Source of the DNA: Spongilla lacustris
Lineage: Eukaryota; Porifera; Demospongiae; Spongillida; Spongillidae
Assembly: GCA_949361645.1 (NCBI GenBank)
Contig: OX442432.1
Location: 7,100,118 to 7,164,117, forward strand
Direction: 5' to 3'
DNA: 64,000 nucleotides
The notes below the pieces were generated by a model. It did no database searches. It was given only the letters and a program-made list of their open reading frames with translations, and was not told where the DNA came from. Made by a program: the position numbers and the translations under genes. Shown piece after piece: positions 53,719-64,000 of this stretch (its first letter is position 1; each line of letters opens with the position of its first letter).

Positions 53719-55232
53719 TACATACAATACATACATACATACATTGGCCTTGATATGATCAAGCACTTTTTGAACATGTGCTGCATAGCTAGCAGCGGAG
53801 TATGTGGTCTGGGGAAGAGGAACCATTAAGGGGGGGGGGGGGGGGGGGGGGGGCAGGGGCTTCTAGCCTGTCCTTACCTGGTCTTTGCAAAAATCACAGA
53901 GATCATTGCCTCCAACAAACACAGTAATAATCTTCCAATCAGTCTGCATATTGATGCTCTGAAGGAATAAGTGTCCAGATGTGCCCTAATGTGTCCACTG
54001 AGTACACACCCACACATACACACACACATGTACACATACATCCACACATGTACACATACACACGCATGCACACATGCACATGCACCCACACATGTACACA
54101 TACACATGATGCACACATGTACACATACACATGCATGCACACATGCACACACATACACACATGCACATGCAGACATACACACACACACATACTGTGTCTT
54201 GTTGCATTCTTTGAAGAAGTGCAGCGACCTGCTCATCCCATAGATCACTACCCCCACAGAAAGGATTACATACTAATGAGTTATTCTAAGCCAACATGTT
54301 TACAATAATCATGCTGGTTAATGAACCTTGCAATAGCTCCAGAGACTGCCTGGTCTAGGTTGGCATTAGCTGAGGTCTCACTTCCAGTTTTGATGGCATA
54401 GCCGACGACATTGGGGTTGTACTCCTTAATGATATCTGGGGGAGGGTGGTGGGGATGGGAGGGTGATGGGGATGGGAGGGTGATACGCATGTGAATATAC
54501 ATGTGGCTCACTTGGCATTGTTCCTGTGCTGAAAACATCGCCGTCCCCTCCAATACTGGTGACGTCACACGTTACAGTATTTGCATGACGCTCAATAACC
54601 CCCTTACCTCCAGGACACGCCCCTGTACTCGACGAGGTCGGTGAGAACGGTACAAGCCTTGGCACCCATGGCGGCCTGGATACGAGGGGGGAGAAGAGAG
54701 GAAAGGCACGTGCAGTTTGAAGAGCATGCATGAAAATACTGACCGTGAGGGAGTCCCCGATTGCCGCCACGACCTTGATATCGCCGGGAGTCAGTTCATT
54801 CACTGCGTCGGCGCATTAGAATTAATGTTATCGCCATATAGAACAGACATACCTGTCTGTGCGGGCGGCAAAGAATACGGAGTGCAGGAAAATGGAATGG
54901 GTATCGGCTATAAGTGTTTTGCCCACCAGAATTGGGGGGGGGGAAGGGGGGGGGGGGAATATTAACAAGCCGCCAGAGGTAATGATCCGCTGCAGCTGCT
55001 TACATCCACTGACTGTACATCTGACGTGTTGGACACGTAACCAAGTCGGAGACCCTCGTTAATAGCCTGCTGTAGACTGTTCACCCAGTCGGCTGTATAT
55101 ATGAAAGGTGGTACGTGGTCTTATATATAACGTTATGACGTTTATAGCACGTCTAGCTAGCTTACATTGGCCATCGACAGCGATCGCCAAGCACAGTGAT
55201 ACGAAGGCGACCAACAGATACCTCTGATCCAT
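51838..55232 (-). CDS. Phospholipase B1-like membrane GDSL lipase, copy 1
   Basis: Starts at 55232 with the signal peptide [20 protein letters not shown]. Exons in transcript order give [58 protein letters not shown] (block I, nucleophile serine); a short exon [35 protein letters not shown]; an exon with [20 protein letters not shown] and [10 protein letters not shown] (block II); [36 protein letters not shown] (block III); [55 protein letters not shown]; and [20 protein letters not shown] (block V, D-x-x-H). The last exon starts [15 protein letters not shown] and has a transmembrane helix with a short tail. All catalytic residues are present. The PLB1 family hydrolyses phospholipids and lipids at the cell surface. 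Confidence 0.85.
52095..52253. repeat. (TG)n/(AG) microsatellite
   Basis: TG repeat with regular GAGTG interruptions in the last intron of phospholipase B copy 1. Confidence 0.95.
52865..53062. repeat. 24-bp minisatellite AGGGAGGAGGGAGATAAGGT+GTAG
   Basis: About six copies in an intron of phospholipase B copy 1. Confidence 0.9.
53610..53735. repeat. (CA)n/(CATA)n microsatellite
   Basis: Compound repeat in an intron of phospholipase B copy 1. Confidence 0.9.
53995..54195. repeat. Degenerate ACACATGTACACATAC repeat
   Basis: AC/ATGT compound repeat in an intron of phospholipase B copy 1. Confidence 0.8.
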
Positions 55233-55764
55233 CCCTGTTTGCGTGCGGATGATTCTGTAAGCTGCGTCAGGTGACTGCACCACATGAGCACATTTTTGCG
55301 ATAGGCAGCTCAGCTTGTTTGGCCTGTGAATACAGTTGGGTCTAAAATACAATACCAGTGTTTATGTACATAGTTATTTAACTCCACCAGTCAAATGGAT
55401 ATGCACCTACTAGTAAGGCATGTGTCCATGGCTACATCACCACGGCTAATGCTAAAGTTCTACAATGCATGTCAATAGCGTAGCAACGGAAACGCATTCA
55501 CGAGGTTTGGTTGCTTTGTCAATACATGTACATACATTAAGATATCATCGACCAGTCGAATGGACCCTTTGCATGAAAGATCGGAAGTACGATAAACGTC
55601 ACGTCTGGAGTAAATACCACAGCGGTTGCCTGGAGACATCGTGTCATGTTCGCGGACCTTTGCGTAATAAAATGGCAGCGCTCGGAGTCATTCCTTCCCG
55701 CTCGGACATTGATCCTTCGGCCGATCCAGTTCCTGGTCAAACTATGCTGCCAACAGTAAGTTTG

Positions 55765-55797
<33 letters not shown>

Positions 55798-56081
55798 CTA
55801 AGGCAGCCATATAACCCCCTCCCCCCCCCCCTCCCGCTAAGGCAGCCAATATATGCCTGCCTGTTTGCACACTGATGATTCTGTATACTGTGTCAGGTAC
55901 ATGTGCACATTTGAGATCCCAAAGTATGCAGTGAATTATATTCATAGCGCAACCTAACGATATGTTGGTGCGAAGCAGCCATTGTTTTGTTTCAAGTTTT
56001 TATTTTTTATTTTTTTAACTCCATCAGTCAAATGAATAAGTGTGGCACATGCTAAGTGTGTCCATGGTTACATCTCCATGG

Positions 56082-56869
56082 TTACATCTCCATGGACTTC
56101 TTATACACCAGTGGTATAAGCTCTCCTTCCTTTCTTTGTCTCCTCTTTTGAATGACCACACCCACCACCACCCCAACAGCCACCAGTACCAACACTCCTG
56201 CTCCAATTCCAACTCCAAGGATCACAGGCAGCACATTAGACCCGTTCTGTCCACTCTGACCTCCACTGTATGCAGAGCTTACACCAAACCCTCCAGCAGC
56301 ACCAGCAACAGCTGGGCTGTTCTTCCTGGTGTAGAAGTATGGTGCATTCTGTTGGTGGAAGGCAAGATGGAGAGGGAGGGAAGGAGGAGGAGGGGAGGAG
56401 GAGGAGAGGGAGAGGAGGAGGAGGGATTGCCGCCACGACCTTGATATCCGCTGGAGTCAGTTCATTCACTGCAACGGCGCATTAGAATTAATGTTATCGC
56501 CATATAGAACAGACATACCTGTCTGTGCGGGCGGCAAAGAATACGGAGTGCAGGAAAATGGAATGGGTATCGGCTATAAGAACGTGTTTAATTGGGGGGA
56601 GGAATTAAATATTAAGAAGCCGCCAGAGGTAATGATCCGCTGTAGCTAGCTGCTTACATCCACTGACGGTACATCCGACGTGTTGGACACGTAACCAAGT
56701 CGGAGACCCTCGTTAATAGCCAGCTGTAGACTGTTCACCCAGCCGGCTGTATATAAGAAAGGTGGTACGTGGTCCTATAGCACGTCTAGCTTAGCCTACG
56801 TTGGCCATCGACAGCGATCGCCAAGCACAATGATACGAAGGCGACCAACAGATGCCTCTTCTGATCCAT
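56082..56869 (-). pseudogene. Phospholipase B1-like copy 2, internally deleted
   Basis: Starts at 56869 with [20 protein letters not shown], followed by exons [38 protein letters not shown] and [15 protein letters not shown]. At that point, just before the catalytic GDSL serine, the sequence jumps into a purine/pyrimidine microsatellite (about 56350-56425) and then directly into the last exon ([20 protein letters not shown]... to KKSMEM and stop), with an intact transmembrane segment. All exons carrying GDSL, block II, GGND and the D-x-x-H residues are missing. Splicing of exon 3 to the last exon could still give a secreted or membrane-anchored stub, but it cannot be an active lipase. It lies between copies 1 and 3 in the same orientation. 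Confidence 0.8.
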
Positions 56870-56932
56870 GCCTGTTTGCGTGCGGATGATTCTGTAAGCT
56901 GCGTCAGGTGACTGCACCACCATGTACCAGGC

Positions 56933-57000
56933 GCGTATCCAGAAATTGATGGAGGGGGGTGCCGAATTAACGGATAGCGCGCTTCGCGCGCCCGAAATGT
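56933..57000. mobile_element. hAT-like left end
   Basis: CCAGGCGCGTATCCAGAAAT followed by a G run and GCGCGCTTCGCGCGCCCGAA, in the style of hAT termini. No matching right end found. Confidence 0.35.
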
Positions 57001-57216
57001 TTGACAACCACGCCCACTCAGCAGTATAGATTACCAGAAGTACAACGGTTCAATCGGCAGGAATGTCTGCAATCGCCAAGGATCAGAAGGATGGCGCGGA
57101 GCGCATACACTAATAGGGTGTATGCATATATATCCAGAAGCCGCCGAATAGCGCTTTAACACACTAAATGATCCGCTGTCTGAGTATGTTGTGAATACCG
57201 ATAAGCACTCAGGCAA

Positions 57217-57779
57217 TAGTCTCGTACCCAGACCCAAACGTACGTACAGTATAATGCAACGACATAGGTCTGATAATCTGAAAAAAAAGCGTACAATCAG
57301 AATGCAGAGCACCCGCGACGTCACAATCAGGGTGCAATCTGTTAATAAATTGCATGGTTATCTAAACATTAGAGACAACGGTACTGTGCATTTCGCTTAC
57401 CAAAGGTCCTAAGCGAAACGAACCAAAGGAGGGAGTAAAAATGGCTGAGCTACACCGCCATACATGTACTTTCAACAAACTACAAACTGTTTGTAAGCGC
57501 GCGCATGACCCACGTTAACTCAAGTTAAACGAAGGGCTGCTGCCTGGTTGTTGGCTTCCGTAACGAGTCTTACTGCCACGTTGTGTTTGACAGTATGGCG
57601 GCGAAGCTCCGCCCTTTTTACTCCCTTGTTGCTATTAACTAACACCATTAATGAGACTTACACCCATTACGTCACTATTGGCGCGAAACTGCATAGAAGG
57701 CTGTAGACCAGACCCATTTCTCGCGTAGCGGTGATGTAATCCATCCGCTACTGCGAGTGTAGGTCTGGGTACGAGACTA
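57217..57779. mobile_element. Mutator-like non-autonomous element (563 bp)
   Basis: TIR TAGTCTCGTACCCAGACC / GGTCTGGGTACGAGACTA, flanked by ctcaggcaa and ctctggcaa (8 of 9 match). Same TIR family as 12179-13145, with unrelated interior. Confidence 0.75.
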
Positions 57780-57818
57780 CTCTGGCAATGCAGCTTTAAA
57801 AAATACTGTGGGTACAAT

Positions 57819-58675
57819 CATAGATATTAAAGTAAGGGGATTGGAAACGCATCACGTGAGCGCATGATTGTACACGTACACTCCTTGACACGGTTATTAT
57901 TACCCTTAAACCAATGAAAACTTGAAAACTGCTGCTACTGTGTGATTTTTTTTCGTCCTAAAACGTCATATTACATCTTCCTACGTGTCTGTAAGCCATT
58001 CTTTAACTGGCACGGCTCTTTGCTCTTATTGTTTGCTTGCTGAACGCGATTTTCTAGTACCTTACGCGACTCGGTTACGGACTGTACCTTTTATTTTTGA
58101 CCAGTTCATCTCAGCGCGATTCTGTTACTACTATGTCGTTGGTAGGTCATATCTGTATGCCTTTCCTTAATTTTGTGTACGGCGGACTGTTCTTTACTTC
58201 GCAACCTCCATTCTAGTACGTAAGAAGCGTAAATGGAGTTACTTTGGCACTGTACCTTTTTCTACGATTCTACAGGTGCTGGCGCGCTAAACGTTGCATA
58301 TTATAGATGTGCACAGTGTGCTACGTGCCTATTGGCTGTCATTTTCCCTTTAACCGTATCGCCTTAGGAGAGGTAACGAAGCTAAGGAGAGAAGCATTTA
58401 TCGATTTTTGATTATTTTTTAAGCAATGGGTATAAGACATTACGAGTGTGTAGAAGAAAGTATGACTGGAAAACAAAGGTTTTGGGTACCAGGCTTTGCT
58501 TGTCCATATACCACTCGCAAAGATGTGAACCTGTGATCCTGACGTCTCGGTCCCTATAGTCCATAAAACAGCTGCTGCGTACGATATGAATTTTTAATTG
58601 TAGGCGTAACATGGACTGTACGTGACTAATTAGATTCATTGATCCGTTTCCAATCCCCTTACTTAAATATCTATG
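57819..58675. mobile_element. DNA transposon, CATAGATATT family, 7-bp TSD (857 bp)
   Basis: Ends CATAGATATTAAAGTAAGGG and CCCTTACTTAAATATCTATG with about 32 bp of inverted repeat, flanked by gtacaat on both sides (57812-57818 and 58676-58682). Second member of the family found at 31374-33418. No transposase frame. Confidence 0.75.
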
Positions 58676-59040
58676 GTACAATCTGCTGATGGAAGATCTG
58701 CAAACTTCTGAAACTGTATCCATGCCAAGGGTAATTTTAGGGCCATTTACTGATATTGGAAAAGTGCATGTAATCAGCACCTGGCTTCAAGTGGTTGAGG
58801 AAGTAGTAACTAAAATGCGCTTTTCAGCTGGAGGATGACTAGCAGTTAACGGAATCCAACTACGTATATACATGTACATGTAGGAACACAACACTGACTT
58901 AGTTATAACTGTGGTTGCAGTGGCTGATCCAAAGATACACTGGTTACTTGAGTTACAGACACCTTCAGTGAAGACGGGCTTCAGGTAATACGCCATGATT
59001 GAAGTGCTTGCTTCTTAAATCGTACCCCCCCCCCCCCAAC

Positions 59041-59223
59041 AAAAAAATGTCTCGAGTTTAAAACTAGCGCATCTTCGTAATCGTTAACGCTTCCCGACAT
59101 CCTGTTTAGCATTTCAGGAAAGAGCTGGTACTCCAGGCAACAGGATTTTAAAGAACGGCACGCACGCAGCTGCGTTCATGATTACGAAGATACGCTCGTT
59201 TAAACACGAGACATTTTTTTTCG
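59041..59223. mobile_element. MITE with about 40-bp inverted repeats
   Basis: AAAAAATGTCTCGAGTTTAA...CGTAATC on the left and GATTACG...TTTAAACACGAGACATTTTTT on the right; about 183 bp. It lies just beyond the 3' end of phospholipase B copy 3. Confidence 0.7.
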
Positions 59224-59314
59224 GTGGGGTTTTAATTTTTAATTTCTTTAACTCCACCAGTCAAATGAATAAGTGTGGCACATACTAAGTGTGCCCATGG
59301 CTACATCTCCAAGG

Positions 59315-62300
59315 TTACATATCAGTGGACTTCTTATACACCAGTGGTATACGCTCCCCTTCCTTTCTTTGTCTCCTCTTTCGAATGACCACACCCACCA
59401 CCACCCCAACAGCCACCAGTACCAACAGTCCTGCTCCAATTCCAACTCCAAGGATCACAGGCAGCACATTAGACCCGTTCTGTCCACTCTGACCTCCACT
59501 GTCTGCAGAGCTTACACCAAACCCTCCAGCAGCACCAGCAACAGCTGGGCTGTTCTTCTTGGTGTAGAAGTATGGTGCATTCTGTTGGTGGAAGGCAAGA
59601 TGGAGAGGGAGGGGGAGGGGAGGAGGGAGAGGAGGAGGAGGAGGAGGGAGAGGGAGGGGAGGAGGAGGAGGGAGGGAGGAGGAGGAGGGAGAGGGAGGGG
59701 AGGAGGAGGGAGAGGGAGGGGAGGGGAGGGGAGGAGGAGAGAGGGGAGGAGGAGGGAGAGGAAGGGGAGGTGATGGGAGGAGAGAGGAGGAGGGGAGGAG
59801 GAGGAAGGGGAGGAGGAGGAGGAGGGAGGGGAGGAGGAGGGAGAGGAAGGGGAGGAGGGGAGGAGGAGGAGGGAGAGGAAGGGGAGGAGGAGGGAGAGAG
59901 GAGGAGCTAAGAGCTGGCAGTATGATGGAGGCATCATGGACACAAACCTCATTAGGACATTTCAGTGGTTGGTCAAGGATCCAACCCAGAGTCTTCTGTC
60001 CTTCCGGCTCCATCTTGGGGCATTAGCATGTGAGTTAGTGTGTTAGCATGTGAGTTAGTGTGTTAGCGTAAGTTACCATGTAGTCATGACTTGTGCGTGT
60101 GATGTGAAGATATACAGTATGTGTTAGGTGTATTAGATGTGTTAGATGTGTTAGATGTGTTAGGTGTGTTAGATGTGTTAGGTGTGTTAGATGTGTTAGG
60201 TGTGTTAGATGTGTTAGGTGTGTTAGATGTGTTAGGTGTGTTAGGTGTGTTAGATGTGTTAGATGTGTTAGGTGTGTTAGATGTGTTAGGTGTGTTAGAT
60301 GTGTTAGGTGTGTTAGGTGTGTTAGATGTGTTAGATGTGTTAGGTGTGTTAGATGTGTTAGGTGTGTTAGGTGTGTTAGATGTGTTAGATGTGTTAGGTG
60401 TGTTAGATGTGTTAGGTGTGTTAGATGTGTTAGGTGTGTTAGGTGTGTTAGATGTGCTAGGTGTGTTAGGTGTGTTAGGTGTGTTAGATGCGTTAGGTGT
60501 GTTAGATGTGTTAGGTGTGTTAGGTGTTAGATGTGTTAGATGTGTTAGGTGTGTTAGATGTGTTAGGTGTGTTAGATGTGTTAGGTGTGTTAGATGTGTT
60601 AGGTGTGTTAGATGTGTTAGGTGTGTTAGATGTGTTAGATGTGTTAGATGTGTTAGGTGTGTTAGGTGTGTTAGATGTGTTAAGTGTGTTAGGTGTGTTT
60701 AGTGTGTTAGGGGTGTTAGATGTGTTAGATGTGTTAGATGTGTTAGGTGTGTTAGGTGTGTTAGATGTGTTAGGTGTGTTAGATGTGTTAGATGTGTTAG
60801 GTGTGTTAGATGTGTTAGGTGTGTTAGGTGTGTTAGATGTGTTAGATGTGTTAGGTGTGTTAGGTGTGTTAGATGTGTTAGGTGTGTTAGATGTGTTAGG
60901 TGTGTTAGGTGTGTTAGATGTGTTAGGTGTGGTGTGTTAGATGTGTTAGGCGTGTTAGATGTGTTAGATGTGTTAGGTGTGTTAGATGTGTTAGGTGTGT
61001 TAGGTGTGTAAGAGATTTGTATGTGTGCCCACCACCACCTGTTATATGCTTGGCTCCACCCATCACATGCTTGGCTCCACCCACCATGTTGTTCCACAGG
61101 GCTACTGCCATCTCCTTGTGTCCCTTGGTGCTGAAGTGGAAGCAGTCAGGAGCAAAGTAGGACTTGTCTGGCTCACCATCCTAAGGGGAGAAAATAACCT
61201 GTAGCTAATAACCAATTGCTAGAATGTTAATGCTTCATCTTAATAATCTTCATCTCAATGTTGTAAGAGTCTAAATAACCACTAACATGCATGTGGTTAA
61301 AATAATTATTAACATTATATGGAAGCTTGATACGAACCGTATATGGAAGCTTGATACCAGATGCAAATGGTTGCAAGACAACAGTAAAATCATCTTTGTT
61401 GTCATAGCGACCAGAATTGATAAGTTGTTGAACTGCTCTCTAAGGTAAGAGCAAATAATGTTAACATAATGTTATGGTACACTCATGTGATACAAATATA
61501 ATTTATATTTAAGCCTTGAGACATGTGACTGGCGATCATGTGACTAGCGATCATGTGACTTAGTAGAGATAATGTGACTAGCGATCATGTGACTCAGTAG
61601 AGATAATGTGACTAGCAATCATGTGACTAGTGATCATGTGATTAGTGATCATGTGACTAGCGATCATGTGACTCAGTAGAGATAATGTGACTAGCAATCA
61701 TGTGACTAGTGATCATGTGACTAGTGATCATGTGACTAGTGATCATGTGACTAGCGATCATGTGACTAGTGATCATGTGACTAGCGATCATGTGACTAGT
61801 GATCATGTGACTAGCGATCATGTGACCAGCGATCATGTGACTAGCGATCATGCATGTACCTGATAACCATGACTTGCTTCTGATGTGATCTGTTTGTCCT
61901 CACTGGAACCTGTGGTGGCACACCTGCACACAACCCTGCCAAGAGGGGAGAGGAGGGAGGTTAAAGAGGGGAAGGTGTGTTAGTGATGGTGGGAGGAGTT
62001 AGGACTCACGAATGTATTAGATCACACCACACACTGCTAAGAGGAGACAACAAGGTCACATCCAGAATCTGCACAAGGTTCACAAATGTCCTAGGCAACT
62101 AAAAGTAGAAATGTGGGTGTGGTTTATATGTTATGTGTGGAAGGGTGTGTACATCTGTGTGAGCATGGTGGGGGTGGGAGAGTGTGTCCATGCATGCTAT
62201 ACCTTGGCGTGCAGTATATCCAGTGTCTTCTGGATGTTGAAGACATAACTCTCTGGTGAGTACTGTGTCTGTGAGTGAGTGAGTGAGTGAGTGAGTGAGG

Positions 62301-64000
62301 GAGGGAGGGAGGGAGGGAGGGAGGGAGGGAGGGAGGGAGGGAGGGAGGGAGGTCATACCGCATTTTCACAATACGCACAGAGATCGTTGCCCCCAATCCA
62401 GATGGTCACTACCTTCCAGTCCTGTTCAAAGTCAACACTCTAGGATTCAAAGAACAAAAGGTAAATGCTTTCGTTCACCAGGATATCTTACCGCATCACT
62501 CTGGATTAGGCTGATAAGAGCCTCTGCCTGACCTGGGAGTGACCTGTAGTATACAGACACAGGTTAGTATACTGCCCGTACCACTTAGGTTAGTACAATC
62601 AGGTTAGTATATTGCCAGTATACTCAGGTTAGTATACTGCCAGTATACTCAGGTTAGTATACTGCCAGTATACTCAGGTTAGTATACTGCCAGTATACTC
62701 AGGTTAGTATACTGCCAGTATACTCAGGTTAGTATACTGCCAGTATACTCAGGTTAGTATACTGCCAGTATACTCAGGTTAGTATACTGCCAGTATACTC
62801 AGGTTAGTATACTGCCAGTATACTCAGGTTAGTATACTGCCAGTATACTCAGGTTAGTATACTGCCAGTATACTCAGGTTAGTATACTGCCAGTATACTC
62901 AGGTTAGTATACTGCCAGTATACTCAGGTTAGTATACTGCCAGTATACTCAGGTTAGTATACTGCCAGTATACTCAGGTTAGTATACTGCCAGTATACTC
63001 AGGTTAGTATACTGCCAGTATACTCAGGTTAGTATACTGCCAGTATACTCAGGTTAGTATACTGCCAGTATACTCAGGTTAGTATACTGCCAGTATACTC
63101 AGGTTAGTATACTGCCAGTATACTCAGGTTAGTATACTGCCAGTATACTCAGGTTAGTATACTGCCAGTATACTCAGGTTAGTATACTGCCAGTATACTC
63201 AGGTTAGTATACTGCCAGTATACTCAGGTTAGTATACTGCCAGTATACTCAGGTTAGTATACTGCCAGTATACTCAGGTTAGTATACTGCCAGTATACTC
63301 AGGTTAGTATACTGCCAGTATACTCAGGTTAGTATACTGCCAGTATACTCAGGTTAGTATACTGCCAGTATACTCAGGTTAGTATACTGCCAGTATACTC
63401 AGGTTAGTATATTGCCAGTATACTCAGGCCAGTACATGCTTATGATTATAAGTACTGTGACATCAGGTCACCTACACCCTCATCCTGTCACCTACACCCT
63501 CACCCTATCACCTACACCCTCACCTATCACCTACACCCTCACCTATCACCTACACCTTCACCTATCACCTACACCCTCACCTATCACCTACACCTTCACC
63601 TATCACCTACACCCTCACCTATCACCTACACCCTCACCTATCACCTACACCCTCATCCTGTCAAACCTCCCTTACTAGCTCATGCTGGTTGACCCAGTGC
63701 TAATGTGATCAACAGGCCAATGGGTGGGGCTCTATTGCTCCTGACCTACCCCTCCCACCTACCCCTCCTACCTACCCTCCCACCTACTGGGACACAGCTC
63801 CAGATACAGCTTGGTTGAATTTGGCATCAGGTGTGTTTTCTGCTCCTGTTGCAATTGAAAACCCTTTTATGGCTTTGTTATACTGTTTGAGGACATCTGT
63901 AGAGGGAGGGGCAGGAGGGAGAGGGGAGGGGCAGGAGGGAGAGGGGAGGGGAGATAAGGGAGGGGAGAGACCTTAGGATAAGTTGGTCAAGTGTACGCAC
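59315..64000 (-). CDS. Phospholipase B1-like membrane GDSL lipase, copy 3 (5' end outside window)
   Basis: Minus-strand exons from the right edge: [20 protein letters not shown] with [10 protein letters not shown] (block II, about 63785-63900), [36 protein letters not shown] (block III, about 62355-62440), [99 protein letters not shown] (block V, about 61089-61182), [20 protein letters not shown] and a last exon 59315-59581 starting [20 protein letters not shown] with a transmembrane helix ([20 protein letters not shown]) and basic tail. The GDSL exon lies beyond the window. Introns carry five different tandem arrays. The last exon resembles copy 2, while the block V exon is identical to copy 1. 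Confidence 0.85.
59600..59905. repeat. GGAGGA/GAGGG purine microsatellite
   Basis: Purine-only tract in the last intron of phospholipase B copy 3; a shorter homologous tract forms the deletion junction in copy 2 (about 56360-56425). Confidence 0.9.
60117..61012. repeat. 9-bp array of TTAGGTGTG / TTAGATGTG, about 100 units
   Basis: Two unit variants alternate irregularly through about 0.9 kb in an intron of phospholipase B copy 3. Units start with TTAGG but are not telomeric TTAGGG. Both strands remain open by chance. Confidence 0.95.
61525..61855. repeat. 15-bp minisatellite GATCATGTGACTAGC
   Basis: About 20 units with occasional AGTAGAGATA insertions. Each unit contains CATGTGAC. Confidence 0.9.
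62560..63432. repeat. 25-bp minisatellite, about 34 near-identical copies
   Basis: Unit CTCAGGTTAGTATACTGCCA plus GTATA, almost invariant between copies, in an intron of phospholipase B copy 3. Confidence 0.95.
63470..63665. repeat. 18-19-bp minisatellite CACCTACACCCTCACCTAT
   Basis: About ten units following directly after the 25-bp array, in the same intron. Confidence 0.85.

Noticed and set aside
60117..61012. Interstitial telomere
   Set aside because: Units are TTAGGTGTG/TTAGATGTG, not TTAGGG, and lie within an intron.
60121..61097. 193- and 138-codon Leu/Val-rich frames and the opposite Thr/Asn/Pro frame
   Set aside because: Read-through of a 9-bp array within an intron of phospholipase B copy 3.

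Overview
This is a stretch of eukaryotic, almost certainly metazoan, nuclear DNA. Coding regions are split into many short exons with GT-AG introns, several introns are only 40-100 bp, and recognisable products are animal proteins (CFAP36, PLEKHD1, gamma-butyrobetaine dioxygenase, ADP/ATP carrier, NOVA, UGP2, ALKBH2-like, phospholipase B1-like). The compact genes plus the mix of hAT-like, Mutator-like and foldback elements suggest a non-bilaterian invertebrate; a sponge is my best guess, but the sequence alone does not prove it. There is one scaffold gap of exactly 200 N (51338-51537).

Layout. 1-72: the acidic C-terminus of a plus-strand gene. 394-2161 (-): CFAP36. 2322-2750 (+): a small membrane protein. 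3734-9136 (+): PLEKHD1 copy A, with a Mutator-like insertion in intron 8. 9440-10660: a 21-bp minisatellite. 10.7-17.4 kb: gene-poor DNA filled with transposon relics. 18005-23287 (-): gamma-butyrobetaine dioxygenase-like gene, 12 exons. 23485-26283 (-): PLEKHD1 copy B, inverted relative to copy A. 26.5-30.2 kb: a possible first exon, a foldback satellite and a hAT-like element. 30227-31285 (-): ADP/ATP carrier with a frameshift. 31374-33418: a DNA transposon with 7-bp target duplications. 33573-34065 (+): a cysteine-rich membrane protein. 34.8-41.5 kb: retroelement and transposon protein remnants, a 1.5-kb polypyrimidine satellite next to a dehydrogenase remnant, a RING-type gene and another hAT-like element. 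44147-45357 (-) NOVA and 45824-50109 (+) UGP2 are divergent. 50868 onward (+): ALKBH2-like, cut by the gap. 51838-64000 (-): three phospholipase B1-like copies in tandem, the middle one internally deleted.

Minisatellites are extremely dense and sit in nearly every larger intron and in several coding exons. Two sets of paralogs (PLEKHD1 A/B; phospholipase B copies 1/3) show patches of near-identity beside diverged exons, which looks like gene conversion. The genes are housekeeping, cilia-related or metabolic and do not form an obvious functional unit. The most unusual material is the mosaic conversion, the uncatalogued transposon families and a conserved hairpin followed by TAGGATTTG.
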